64,000 nt of DNA. It comes from Paraburkholderia antibiotica. GTDB lineage: Bacteria; Pseudomonadota; Gammaproteobacteria; Burkholderiales; Burkholderiaceae. The notes under the pieces are model-generated. The model saw nothing but the letters and a program-made list of their open reading frames with translations, ran no database searches and was not told the origin of the DNA. Shown piece by piece: positions 47,435 through 55,587 of the stretch (position 1 is its first letter; the number at the start of each line of letters is the position of its first letter). A program made the position numbers and the translations under genes. The DNA is taken from the NCBI RefSeq assembly GCF_012927125.1, contig NZ_JABBFZ010000008.1, forward strand, positions 186,001 to 250,000, given 5' to 3'.

Positions 47435-48741
47435 CCACCATGACGGACGCAGACTGGTTCGACCATCTCGCCGCATGCCGCGACGGTGTCGAGCCCGAAC
47501 GCCTGCTGGCGCGCGCGACGCCGACGGTACGCGGCATCCTCGCGCGTCGTCTCGACGGTGCGGAAATCTCCCGCGACGAAGGCGAAATCCTGTTCGGCAG
47601 CGACGGCGACGATCTGAAGGCGGTGGTCGCCGCCGCCGACCGGATCCGCCGCGAGCGCGTCGGCGACACGGTCAGCTTCGTCGTGACCCGCAATATCAAT
47701 TTCACCAACGTCTGCTACATGGGCTGCCGGTTTTGCGGCTTTGCCAAACGGCGCGAAGAGGCGGGCGCGGAACTGCTGTCGATGGACGAGATCGCGCACC
47801 GTGCCGAGGTGGCGAAGGCGCGCGGAGCGACCGAGGTCTGCATCCAGGGCGGCCTGCATCCCGACCTGTCCGCCGATCACTATCTCGACATCCTGCGCGC
47901 GATCAGGACGCGCGTGCCCGACATGCACGTTCATGCGTTCTCGCCGTTCGAGATCTGGTACGGCGCGAAGAAGCGCAGGCAGGCCCCCGCCGACTATCTG
48001 CGCGAGCTGAAGGCGGCGGGGCTCGGTTCGATCCCCGGCACGGCGGCGGAGATCCTCGATACCGAGGTGCGCCGGCAACTGACGCGCAACAAGCTGTCCG
48101 CCGAGGCGTGGGTGGAGATCGTCCGCGCGGCTCACGGCGTGGGCCTGCGCAGCACCTCCACGATGATGTACGGGCATGTGGACGGCCCGCGCCACTGGGC
48201 CGCGCATCTCGACCTGCTGCGCGCAATCCAGAAGCAGACCGGCGGCTTCACCGAGTTCGTGCCGCTCGGTTTCGTGCATAACGAGGCGCCGCTCTACATG
48301 GAGCGCGAGATTCCCGGCGTGCGGGCCGGCGCCACGCTGGTCGAGCACCTCAAGGTGCATGCGATCGCCCGGCTGATGCTGGCGGGCTGGATCGACAATA
48401 TCCAGGTGTCGTGGGTCAAGCTCGGGCCGCAAGCCGGACAGGCGTTGCTGGCGGCGGGCGCCAACGATTTCGGCGGCACGCTGATGGACGAATCGATTTC
48501 GCGCTCGGCCGGGGCGTCGTTCGGCGAGGAGATCACGGCGGCGGAGATGGTCCGCATCATCCGCGACGCCGGTCGCCAGCCCGAGCGCCGCAGCACGCTC
48601 TATGTCCCGCTCGAACACTACGCCGACCACGACCCTGTCGCGCTGCCGCCATTGAAGGCGCGCGCCTACGATCCGGTCCAGTTCCTGCAACGGCCGGCGC
48701 GGCCGGCCGTGAGCGCCGGCAAGGAGTCCGTCCATGCGTGA
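47431..48741 (+). CDS. cofH: 5-amino-6-(D-ribitylamino)uracil--L-tyrosine 4-hydroxyphenyl transferase CofH
   Basis: The protein has 436 residues from ATG 47431, which overlaps the cofG stop (ATGA). The radical-SAM motif CYMGCRFC has Cys95, Cys99 and Cys102. CofH landmarks are NINFTNVC, VCIQGGLHP, the MMYGHVD loop and NDFGGTLMDESISRSAGA. It joins a tyrosine-derived fragment to 5-amino-6-ribitylaminouracil, the first committed step towards Fo. An upstream in-frame start at 47422 is possible but the coupled ATG is more natural. Confidence 0.95.
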   Translation: MTTMTDADWFDHLAACRDGVEPERLLARATPTVRGILARRLDGAEISRDEGEILFGSDGDDLKAVVAAADRIRRERVGDTVSFVVTRNINFTNVCYMGCRFCGFAKRREEAGAELLSMDEIAHRAEVAKARGATEVCIQGGLHPDLSADHYLDILRAIRTRVPDMHVHAFSPFEIWYGAKKRRQAPADYLRELKAAGLGSIPGTAAEILDTEVRRQLTRNKLSAEAWVEIVRAAHGVGLRSTSTMMYGHVDGPRHWAAHLDLLRAIQKQTGGFTEFVPLGFVHNEAPLYMEREIPGVRAGATLVEHLKVHAIARLMLAGWIDNIQVSWVKLGPQAGQALLAAGANDFGGTLMDESISRSAGASFGEEITAAEMVRIIRDAGRQPERRSTLYVPLEHYADHDPVALPPLKARAYDPVQFLQRPARPAVSAGKESVHA

Positions 48742-49738
48742 GCGGATCAAGGACACGCGCGTCGTGCTGCTGGCTGGCGGCGTCGGCGGCGCGCGCATGG
48801 CTGTGGGCCTGAACGCGGTGCTCGAACCGGGCAGTCTGGGCATCGTCGCCAATATTGGCGACGACGAAGATTTCTACGGACTGCGAATCTGTCCGGACCT
48901 CGACACGCTGCTCTATACGCTGAGCGGCAAGGTCGATCCGCGCCAGGGCTGGGGCGTGAGGGATGACGCCACGCGCGCACTCGACGTGCTCGGCGAGTTG
49001 GGCGCGCCGGTATGGATGAAGCTCGGCGACGCCGATATGGGTCTGCACATCTGGCGCAGCTGGCGGCTCTCGCTCGGCGAGCGTCTGAGTGACGTGATGG
49101 CGGCCGCGGCGGCGCGCTTCGGCGTCGAGGCCGAATTGCTGCCCGTCTGCGACAGCCCGGTGCCGACGGAGATCGTCTGCGACGAAGGCACGCTGCGCTT
49201 TCAGCAATGGTTCGTCGGCCGCCGCGCCGCGCCGGCCGTGCGCGAGGTGCGCTACCGCGAAGCGCGGAACCGTGTCGTCACGCCGGACGCGCTGCGCGCG
49301 ATCGAACGCGCGGATCTGGTGGTGATCGCACCGTCCAATCCGCTGCTGTCCATCGAGCCGATGCTGGCGCTCGGCGGTCTGCGCGAAGCGTTGCGCGCGT
49401 CGACGGCGCCGTGCGTTGCCGTGTCGCCGTTGATCGGCGGCAAGGCCGTCAAGGGGCCGCTGGACCGGATGCTCGACGACATGGGGTTGCCCGGCGGCAA
49501 CGCGGGCGTCGCGCAGCGCTATGCGGGCCTGCTCGACGGACTGGTCATCCATGCCGACGACGCCGTCGATTGCGCGGCGTTGCGCGAGCGCGGGCTCGCG
49601 GTGCTGTGCGCCGGGACGCGCATTGCGTCGCGCGAGGCATCGGCGGAGCTTGCCGGCGCTCTGCTGGCGTGGGCGCGCGACGATCTGCGCGGCGGTCGTC
49701 CGGCGGATCGCGCGGTGCGTCCGGAGTGCGCGGCATGA
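48734..49738 (+). CDS. cofD: 2-phospho-L-lactate transferase CofD
   Basis: The protein has 334 residues and overlaps cofH by 8 bp. The family motifs LLAGGVGGARMAVGL, IVANIGDDEDFYGL, CPDLDTLLYTLSG and APSNPLLSIEPML are present. It transfers the phospho-lactyl (or phospho-enolpyruvyl or phospho-glyceryl) group from the GDP-activated donor made by CofC onto Fo, giving F420-0 or an analogue. It is cytoplasmic. All known functional regions are present. Confidence 0.95.
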   Translation: MRERIKDTRVVLLAGGVGGARMAVGLNAVLEPGSLGIVANIGDDEDFYGLRICPDLDTLLYTLSGKVDPRQGWGVRDDATRALDVLGELGAPVWMKLGDADMGLHIWRSWRLSLGERLSDVMAAAAARFGVEAELLPVCDSPVPTEIVCDEGTLRFQQWFVGRRAAPAVREVRYREARNRVVTPDALRAIERADLVVIAPSNPLLSIEPMLALGGLREALRASTAPCVAVSPLIGGKAVKGPLDRMLDDMGLPGGNAGVAQRYAGLLDGLVIHADDAVDCAALRERGLAVLCAGTRIASREASAELAGALLAWARDDLRGGRPADRAVRPECAA

Positions 49739-50373
49739 AGACGCTCGTGGCCATTCCGATGAAAGCACCGGCGCGCGCGAAGACGCGCCTCGCTCCCGCG
49801 ATGAACGATCGCCAGCGCGAACGGCTCGCGCTGCTGATGTTCGAGCGCACGCTGGGATTCTTCCGCGGGTACTGGCCGGACTTCGACGTGATGGCTGTGA
49901 CCGATGCCGGCGAGATCGCCGCGTTGGCCGAGCGGCACGGCGCGGGCCTGCTGCTGGAAACGCGCGAGGCGGGGCTCAATGCGGCGGCCGCGCAGGCCTT
50001 GCGGCACGCGTTGGAGCGCGGCTACGAGCGGCTCGTGATCGTCCCCGGCGATGTGCCGGTCTGGCTGCGGGCCGAGGTCGCGCGGGTGCTGGCGCTGTCG
50101 CGGCGTCACGCGCTCACGCTCGCCGAGTCGTACGACGGCGGCACCAATCTGCTCGCGCTCGCGCCGCCGCAGCCTTTCGAGTTTCACTACGGACCGCAGT
50201 CCGCGGCACGCCATGCGCGCAGCGCGCGGCGGCGCGGGCTCAGCGTGGCGCGCTGCTGCCTGCCGTTTCTCGCGCGCGATATCGATACCGCGGCGGACTG
50301 CGTCGAACTCGCCGAGGCGTGGGCGGCAGGGTGCGGTCGCGGTCCCGCCGCCTGCAAGGGAGCACGGCGATGA
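49735..50373 (+). CDS. cofC: 2-phospho-L-lactate (or 3-phosphoglycerate) guanylyltransferase CofC
   Basis: The protein has 212 residues and overlaps cofD by 4 bp. The nucleotidyltransferase start has the GTP-binding pattern PMKAPARAKTRLAP, and VIVPGDVPVW is the metal-binding Asp region. DGGTNLLALAPP and FHYGPQSAARHARSA form the substrate pocket. It activates the side-chain acid with GTP. The related Paraburkholderia (Mycetohabitans) rhizoxinica enzyme prefers 3-phosphoglycerate, giving 3PG-F420 (established). Which acid is used here cannot be read directly from the sequence. Confidence 0.93.
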   Translation: MKTLVAIPMKAPARAKTRLAPAMNDRQRERLALLMFERTLGFFRGYWPDFDVMAVTDAGEIAALAERHGAGLLLETREAGLNAAAAQALRHALERGYERLVIVPGDVPVWLRAEVARVLALSRRHALTLAESYDGGTNLLALAPPQPFEFHYGPQSAARHARSARRRGLSVARCCLPFLARDIDTAADCVELAEAWAAGCGRGPAACKGARR

Positions 50374-51149
50374 CGGCGCAAAGCCGCGCGATGGAACTGG
50401 TGGCACTGCCCGGTATTCCGGAGGTGCGCGAAGGCGACGACGTCGGCGCATTGCTCGTTGCCGCGATGGAGCGTGCCGGCTATCGCTGGCGTGCCGGCGA
50501 CATCGTGGTGATTGCGCAGAAGATCGTCTCGAAGGCGGAGGGCCGAACGCGGCGGCTCGCCGATATCGAGCCGGGCGACACGGCGCGGCAATACGCGGAA
50601 GTCAGCGGCAAGGATCCGCGCAAGGTGCAGGCCATGCTCGACGAGTCGGTGGGCGTGGTGCGGGTCGCGCGCGTGCCGCCGGACGGCCTCGTGATCACAC
50701 GGCACCGGCACGGCTGGGTCTGCGCGAATGCCGCCATCGACGAGAGCAACGTCGGCGAGGACGGCACGGTGCTGTTGCTGCCGCTCGACCCGGACGCCAG
50801 CGCCGCGCGCGTGGCACGGACGATCGCTGCGCGCAGCGGCATCGCGCCCGGCGTGATCGTCAGCGACACCTTCGGGCGCGCGTGGCGGCGGGGGCTGGTC
50901 AACGTAGCCATCGGCGTGGCTAACGTGCCGGCGCTCGTCAACTGGATCGGCCGCGCGGATGCCTACGGCCGGCCGCTGCAGGTATCGCAACCGGCGTTGG
51001 CCGACGAAGTGGCGGCCGCTGCCGGCCTGTTGATGGGGAAGGACAGCTTCACGCCCGCGGTGCTCGTGCGCGGGCTGGGCTGGGACATCGATCACGGCGC
51101 GAATGCCAGGCAACTGGTGCGCCCCTTGAAGGAGGACCTGTTCCAATGA
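50370..51149 (+). CDS. cofE: Coenzyme F420-0:L-glutamate ligase CofE (single domain)
   Basis: The protein has 259 residues and overlaps cofC by 4 bp. CofE motifs [46 protein letters not shown] and [10 protein letters not shown] are present. It adds L-glutamates to F420-0 with GTP. It ends after the ligase domain: the C-terminal nitroreductase-like domain of mycobacterial FbiB, which reduces dehydro-F420 when phosphoenolpyruvate is the precursor, is absent. The absence fits a lactate- or phosphoglycerate-derived F420, or a separate reductase elsewhere. Confidence 0.95.
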   Translation: MTAQSRAMELVALPGIPEVREGDDVGALLVAAMERAGYRWRAGDIVVIAQKIVSKAEGRTRRLADIEPGDTARQYAEVSGKDPRKVQAMLDESVGVVRVARVPPDGLVITRHRHGWVCANAAIDESNVGEDGTVLLLPLDPDASAARVARTIAARSGIAPGVIVSDTFGRAWRRGLVNVAIGVANVPALVNWIGRADAYGRPLQVSQPALADEVAAAAGLLMGKDSFTPAVLVRGLGWDIDHGANARQLVRPLKEDLFQ

Positions 51150-51826
51150 CCATAGCCATTCTCGGCGGTACCGGGCCGCAAGGGCAGGGGCTGGCCCTGC
51201 GATTCGCGATGGCGGGCATCGAGGTCGCGCTCGGCTCGCGCGATGCCGCGCGCAGCGTGGAAATCGCGCGCGATCTCAACGCGAAACTCGCGGGACGGCC
51301 GCGCTGCGCGCGCATCGACGGCTTCGAGAACGACCGCGCGGTGGTGGCCGCCGAACAGTTCGTGATGCTGGCGGTGCCCTATGCCGGCCACGACGCCACG
51401 CTGCGCGCGATCGCGCCGCTGCTGGCGGGCAAGACGCTGGTCGACCTCGTGGTGCCGCTCACGCCGGGCGATCCCAAAAGCGTGAGCATGCCGCCCGAAG
51501 GCTCGGCCACCGAGGCCGCCCAGGCACTGCTGGGCGAGCGCACGCGCGTGGTCGGCGCATTGCACAACGTCTCCGCGCATACGCTCAACCATCTCGACCA
51601 GTCGATCAATTGCGATGTGCTGGTGTGCGGCAACGATGTCGATGCCGCCGAGGCGGTGGCGGAGCTGGTGGGCCGCATCGGCGTGGCGGCGTACTACGCG
51701 GGCCCGGCGTCGAGCGCGCGCTGCGTGGAGGCGATCACGCCGCTCCTGATTCGCCTGAACATCAGCAGGAAAGTGCCGTTCAGCCATGCGGGCATCCGCA
51801 TCTGGGCGCCCGGCGCGCCGGCCTGA
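51146..51826 (+). CDS. npdG: NADPH-dependent F420 reductase (Fno/NpdG)
   Basis: The protein has 226 residues and overlaps cofE by 4 bp. The N-terminal Rossmann loop [17 protein letters not shown], the NADP-selective SRD after strand two (GSRDAARS) and the family end [17 protein letters not shown] are those of F420H2:NADP oxidoreductases. In this setting it should reduce F420 with NADPH to supply F420H2 to the oxidoreductase encoded next. No F420-reducing hydrogenase, Fgd or formate dehydrogenase is in the window, so NADPH is the likely electron source. Confidence 0.93.
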   Translation: MTIAILGGTGPQGQGLALRFAMAGIEVALGSRDAARSVEIARDLNAKLAGRPRCARIDGFENDRAVVAAEQFVMLAVPYAGHDATLRAIAPLLAGKTLVDLVVPLTPGDPKSVSMPPEGSATEAAQALLGERTRVVGALHNVSAHTLNHLDQSINCDVLVCGNDVDAAEAVAELVGRIGVAAYYAGPASSARCVEAITPLLIRLNISRKVPFSHAGIRIWAPGAPA

Positions 51827-51858
51827 CCCATTTCAAGTACCTACAGAGGAGAGACGAC

Positions 51859-52860
51859 ATGCAATTTGGCATCTGCTTCAAGGGCTTCGTCGAGCCGGAC
51901 CGCGCCCGCGCGCTGGTGCGCCTTGCCGAAGCGCACGGCTTCGACTACTGCTGGTTTTACGATTCGCACATTCTGTGGCGCGAATCGTTCGTGGCCATGG
52001 CCATGTGCATGGAGCACACCACCCGCATGCGCTTCGCGCCGTGCGTGACCAATCCCGACGTGCGCGAGTGGTCGCTGGCCGCCTCGCTGTACGGTAGCCT
52101 GGCGCTGCAATCGAAGGGGCGTATCGACATCGGTCTCGGCCGCGGCGACAGCTCGCGTCGCGTGATGGGCAAAAAGCCGGCGTCGATGGACCGCGTGGCG
52201 GCCTTCACCCAGGCCGTCAAAGGCATGGTGCGCGGCGACGAGGTGAAGTACGAAGATGCCGAGGCGCCGGTCAGGTTTCCGTGGGCCAACGGCTATGAGC
52301 TGCCGGTGTGGATCGCTGCCTATGGCCCCATCGCGCTCAGGTGCGCGGGCGAGCATGGCGACGGGCTGATCCTGCAGATCGCCGAACCGGGCCTGTGCAA
52401 GTGGTTCACCGACCAGGCTCTCGCCGCCGGCAGGAGCGCCGGCCGCGACATGTCGACATATCGCGTGCAGGCCGCCGCACCGGCTTATTTCGGTTCGATG
52501 GACGAGTGCATCGAGGCCACCAGATGGTTTCCGGCGATGGTCGGCAATCACGTGGCGGACATCGTCGACAAGTACGGCAAGGACTCGGACCTGGTGCCGA
52601 AGAGTCTGACCTCGTACATCGAGAAGCGGCGCGGCTACGACTACTCGAAGCACGGCCAGAGCGACAATCCGTATCTCGACTTCATCACGCCCGACGTGGT
52701 CGAAAGCTTCTGCGTGCTCGGCACGCCGGAGCAGCACATCGAGAAGATTGGCAAACTGCGGGAGGCCGGCGTCACGCAGTTCAACATTTATCTCGACAAC
52801 GGCAATGAAGCCGAGATCATCGAGACATACGGCGAAAAGATCATTCCCGCCTTCCACTGA
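51859..52860 (+). CDS. LLM-class F420-dependent oxidoreductase
   Basis: The protein has 333 residues from ATG 51859, with GAGGAGAG just upstream. It is a luciferase-like TIM barrel close in pattern to the Mer/Adf-type F420 enzymes: start MQFGICFKGF, FDYCWFYDSHI, MRFAPCVTNP, the GRIDIGLGRGDSSRRVMGK phosphate/deazaflavin loop and VWIAAYGPIALRCAGEHGDG. I recall a named subfamily (CPS_4081 type) like this near hydantoinases, which an HMM search should test. Sitting 32 bp after NpdG and before an N-carbamoyl hydrolase, it probably reduces (or oxidises) the heterocycle before ring opening. An FMN monooxygenase like RutA is the alternative. Confidence 0.88.
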   Translation: MQFGICFKGFVEPDRARALVRLAEAHGFDYCWFYDSHILWRESFVAMAMCMEHTTRMRFAPCVTNPDVREWSLAASLYGSLALQSKGRIDIGLGRGDSSRRVMGKKPASMDRVAAFTQAVKGMVRGDEVKYEDAEAPVRFPWANGYELPVWIAAYGPIALRCAGEHGDGLILQIAEPGLCKWFTDQALAAGRSAGRDMSTYRVQAAAPAYFGSMDECIEATRWFPAMVGNHVADIVDKYGKDSDLVPKSLTSYIEKRRGYDYSKHGQSDNPYLDFITPDVVESFCVLGTPEQHIEKIGKLREAGVTQFNIYLDNGNEAEIIETYGEKIIPAFH

Positions 52861-52944
52861 ACGAGGCGCGCGTATCGGCCCCGCGCGCACCGCGTATCGC
52901 GCCGGGGCCGGCACCTCGCCCACTACACGGACAAGGACATAGCG

Positions 52945-54183
52945 ATGACGGACTTGCGCATCGACGCTGAGCGCCTGTGGCGCTCGCTGATGGATCTCGC
53001 CGCGATCGGCGCCACGCCGAAGGGCGGCGTCAAGCGGCTGGCACTGACGGAGCTGGACAGGCAGGGGCGCGACCTGGTGGTGTCGTGGGGACGCGCGGCG
53101 GGCCTCGCCGTCACGGTCGACCGTATCGGCAATATCTTCATGCGCCGCGCGGGCACCGAGCCCGATCTGCCGCCGGTGGTGTCGGGCAGCCACATCGACA
53201 CGCAGCCCACCGGCGGCAAGTTCGACGGCAACTACGGCGTGCTGGCCGCGCTGGAAGTGATGCGCACGCTCGACGCCGCCGGCCTGCGGACCCGCGCGCC
53301 GCTCGAGATCGCGATCTGGACCAACGAGGAAGGCTCGCGCTTCGTGCCGGTGATGATGGGCTCGGGCGTGTTCTGCGGCGCCTTCACGCTCGAGCATGCG
53401 TATGCGGCGCGCGATATCGACGGCCGGCGCGTGCGCGACGAGCTGGAAGCGATCGGCTACCTCGGCGACGAGGAGCCGGGCCGCCATCCGATCGGCGCGT
53501 ACTTCGAGGCGCATATCGAACAGGGTCCGGTGCTCGAGGATGCCGACAAGGTGATCGGCGTGGTGCCGGGCGTGCTCGGCCTCGCGTGGTACGACTGCGA
53601 GATTACCGGCATGGAAGCCCACGCCGGCCCGACGCCGATGCCGCTGCGCAAGGACGCGCTGCAGGTGGCCACGCGCGTGATGCAGGAAGTGGTCGCGATT
53701 GCCGATCGGTATCCGCCTTACGGCCGGGGCACGGTGGGCTTCGTGCAGGTGTTTCCGAACAGCCGCAACGTGATTCCGGGCAGCGTCAGATTCAGCATCG
53801 ACCTGCGCAACGTGAACGACGTGCTGCTGAACCGGATGCACGACGAAATACTCGCCTATGTCGAGCGCGTGCAGTCGGAAAGCGGTCTCCCGATCCGCAT
53901 CGAACGGGTGTCGTACTACCCGCCGTGCGAGTTTCATCCGCGCTGCGTGGAGGCGGTGCGGCGGGCGACGGCGGCGCTTGGCTACTCGAACATGGACGTG
54001 GTCTCCGGAGCCGGGCACGACGCGATCTACGCGGCCCGTGTCGCGCCGTCCGGCATGATCTTCGTGCCGTGCAAGGACGGCATCAGCCATAACGAAATCG
54101 AGGACGCGCGGCAGGAGCATCTGGAGGCCGGCTGCAACGTGCTGTTGCACGCGATGCTGGAGTGGGCCGGGCTCGCGCGCTGA
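52945..54183 (+). CDS. M20-family Zn-dependent N-carbamoyl-amino-acid hydrolase (beta-ureidopropionase/allantoate amidohydrolase-like)
   Basis: The protein has 412 residues. Metal ligands are His83 in VVSGSHIDTQPTGG, Asp94 in GKFDGNYGV, the Glu pair in TNEEGSRF (about 128-129), His in EAHIEQGPVLE and His near the C-terminus in GISHNEIED. The dimerisation insert has DCEITGMEAHAGPTPM. The class removes the N-carbamoyl group, releasing the amino acid, CO2 and NH3, and is usually L-specific for alpha-carbamoyl amino acids; some members act on N-carbamoyl-beta-alanine. It takes the product of the hydantoinase. Confidence 0.92.
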   Translation: MTDLRIDAERLWRSLMDLAAIGATPKGGVKRLALTELDRQGRDLVVSWGRAAGLAVTVDRIGNIFMRRAGTEPDLPPVVSGSHIDTQPTGGKFDGNYGVLAALEVMRTLDAAGLRTRAPLEIAIWTNEEGSRFVPVMMGSGVFCGAFTLEHAYAARDIDGRRVRDELEAIGYLGDEEPGRHPIGAYFEAHIEQGPVLEDADKVIGVVPGVLGLAWYDCEITGMEAHAGPTPMPLRKDALQVATRVMQEVVAIADRYPPYGRGTVGFVQVFPNSRNVIPGSVRFSIDLRNVNDVLLNRMHDEILAYVERVQSESGLPIRIERVSYYPPCEFHPRCVEAVRRATAALGYSNMDVVSGAGHDAIYAARVAPSGMIFVPCKDGISHNEIEDARQEHLEAGCNVLLHAMLEWAGLAR

Positions 54184-54330
54184 CTGTCACGATAGACGCC
54201 AGTCGGAGATGGCGGGATGTTTTGATTGGGATTCCGAAGGAGATGGACGGGCGCGAATCTCGCGCGGCGTCGATGCATCGATGCATATCGTTCTGCAACC
54301 GGCCCCGAGGGGCAAAAGAGGAGACTGACC
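54184..54330. promoter_or_regulatory. Gap before alanine dehydrogenase with a 14-bp palindrome
   Basis: ATGCATCGATGCAT at 54273-54286 is a perfect palindrome, 45 bp before the ald start. An 11-bp part (ATGCATCGATG) recurs at 58347 after the MocR gene. It may be an operator for a separate ald promoter. It is the largest gap within the operon. Confidence 0.4.
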
Positions 54331-55446
54331 ATGCGGATCGGCGTACCGAAGGAAATCAAGAACCACGAGTATCGGGTCGGACTGACGCCCGCCAGCGTGC
54401 GCGAACTGTGCGCACGCGGACACGAGGTGCTGGTGGAGAGCGGGGCCGGCGCGGCCATCGGCATGACGGACGAGCAGTATCTGGCCGCCGGTGCCCGCCT
54501 GAGCCGCCACGCGCAGGAGATATTCGGGAGCGCGGACATGATCGTCAAGGTGAAGGAGCCGCAGCCCGCGGAGTGCGCGATGCTGCGGCCCGGGCAGATT
54601 CTCTATACCTACCTGCACCTGGCGCCCGATCCGGCGCAGACGGCGGCGCTGGTGCATTCCGGGGCGATCTGCATTGCCTACGAGACCATCACCTCGCCGA
54701 ACGGCGGCCTGCCGTTGCTCGCGCCGATGAGCGAAGTCGCCGGCCGCATGGCGGTCCAGGCCGGCGCGGCGTATCTCGAACGCTCGAAGGGCGGCATGGG
54801 GTTGTTATTGGGCGGCGTGCCCGGCGTGCCGGGGGCCAGCGTGGTTATCGTCGGGGCCGGCGTGGTCGGCGCCAATGCCTTGCAGATGGCGGTGGGGATG
54901 GGCGCGCGCGTGACGGTGCTCGACCGCAACATCGACCGTCTGCGCCAGCTGGACCTCGTCTACGGCAATCGCATCGCTACTCAATTCTCAACCACGCAGG
55001 CCGTCGAAGAGGTCGTGCTGGGCGCGGATCTGGTGATCGGCGGCGTGCTGATTCCGGGTGCCGCGGCGCCCAAACTTGTGACCCGCGATATGATCGCGCG
55101 CATGAAGCCGGGCTCGGTGGTCGTCGATGTGGCGATCGATCAGGGTGGCTGCTTCGAGACGTCCGTCGCCACCACCCATGCGGAGCCGACCTTCGTGGTG
55201 GACGGCGTCATCCATTACTGCGTGGCCAACATGCCGGGCGCGGTGGCGCGAACCTCCACGCTGGCGCTCAACAATGCCACCATCGGCCACGCTCTCACCA
55301 TCGCCGGCAAGGGGTGGAAGCAGGCGCTGCGTGAAGACCGGCACCTGTGCGCGGGACTGAACGTGTGCGAAGGCCGTGTAACTCATGAAGCCGTGGCGGG
55401 CACGCTCGGCTACGAATACGTGCCGGCGCAGCGGCTCGCGGCGTAG
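54331..55446 (+). CDS. ald: Alanine dehydrogenase
   Basis: The protein has 371 residues from ATG 54331, with AGAGGAG upstream. The start MRIGVPKEIKNHEYRVGLTP and KVKEPQP (substrate Lys), YTYLHLAPD (catalytic His) and the NAD loop VVIVGAGVVGANALQMAVG are those of Ald. It catalyses the reversible oxidative deamination of L-alanine to pyruvate and ammonia with NAD. Being last in the operon, after an N-carbamoyl hydrolase, it implies that the released amino acid is L-alanine or a close analogue, or that it assimilates the ammonia produced. Confidence 0.94.
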   Translation: MRIGVPKEIKNHEYRVGLTPASVRELCARGHEVLVESGAGAAIGMTDEQYLAAGARLSRHAQEIFGSADMIVKVKEPQPAECAMLRPGQILYTYLHLAPDPAQTAALVHSGAICIAYETITSPNGGLPLLAPMSEVAGRMAVQAGAAYLERSKGGMGLLLGGVPGVPGASVVIVGAGVVGANALQMAVGMGARVTVLDRNIDRLRQLDLVYGNRIATQFSTTQAVEEVVLGADLVIGGVLIPGAAAPKLVTRDMIARMKPGSVVVDVAIDQGGCFETSVATTHAEPTFVVDGVIHYCVANMPGAVARTSTLALNNATIGHALTIAGKGWKQALREDRHLCAGLNVCEGRVTHEAVAGTLGYEYVPAQRLAA

Positions 55447-55587
55447 CAATGCGACGACGTCGCGGCGCGCGGTCCCTTCGACGGGATCTTCCGTGGGCTT
55501 CAGAAGGGGCGCGTTCTCCCGCATTGCGAAATGCCATGCTCCCGCATGACACTGCGAGTTTCGGTATCTACCGTTGCTGGGGGCTTT

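Noticed and set aside
50370-51149. CofE as an FbiB-type fusion
   Set aside because: The frame stops after the ligase domain and directly overlaps npdG, so no nitroreductase domain is present.
51859-52860. Calling the LLM protein a RutA-type FMN pyrimidine monooxygenase
   Set aside because: No other rut gene is present, and the neighbouring NpdG and complete F420 pathway make an F420-dependent enzyme more likely. It is kept only as an alternative.
51841-54150. Long minus-strand frame opposite the LLM and M20 genes
   Set aside because: Antisense artefact of GC-rich codon usage; both plus-strand enzymes have full active-site motifs.
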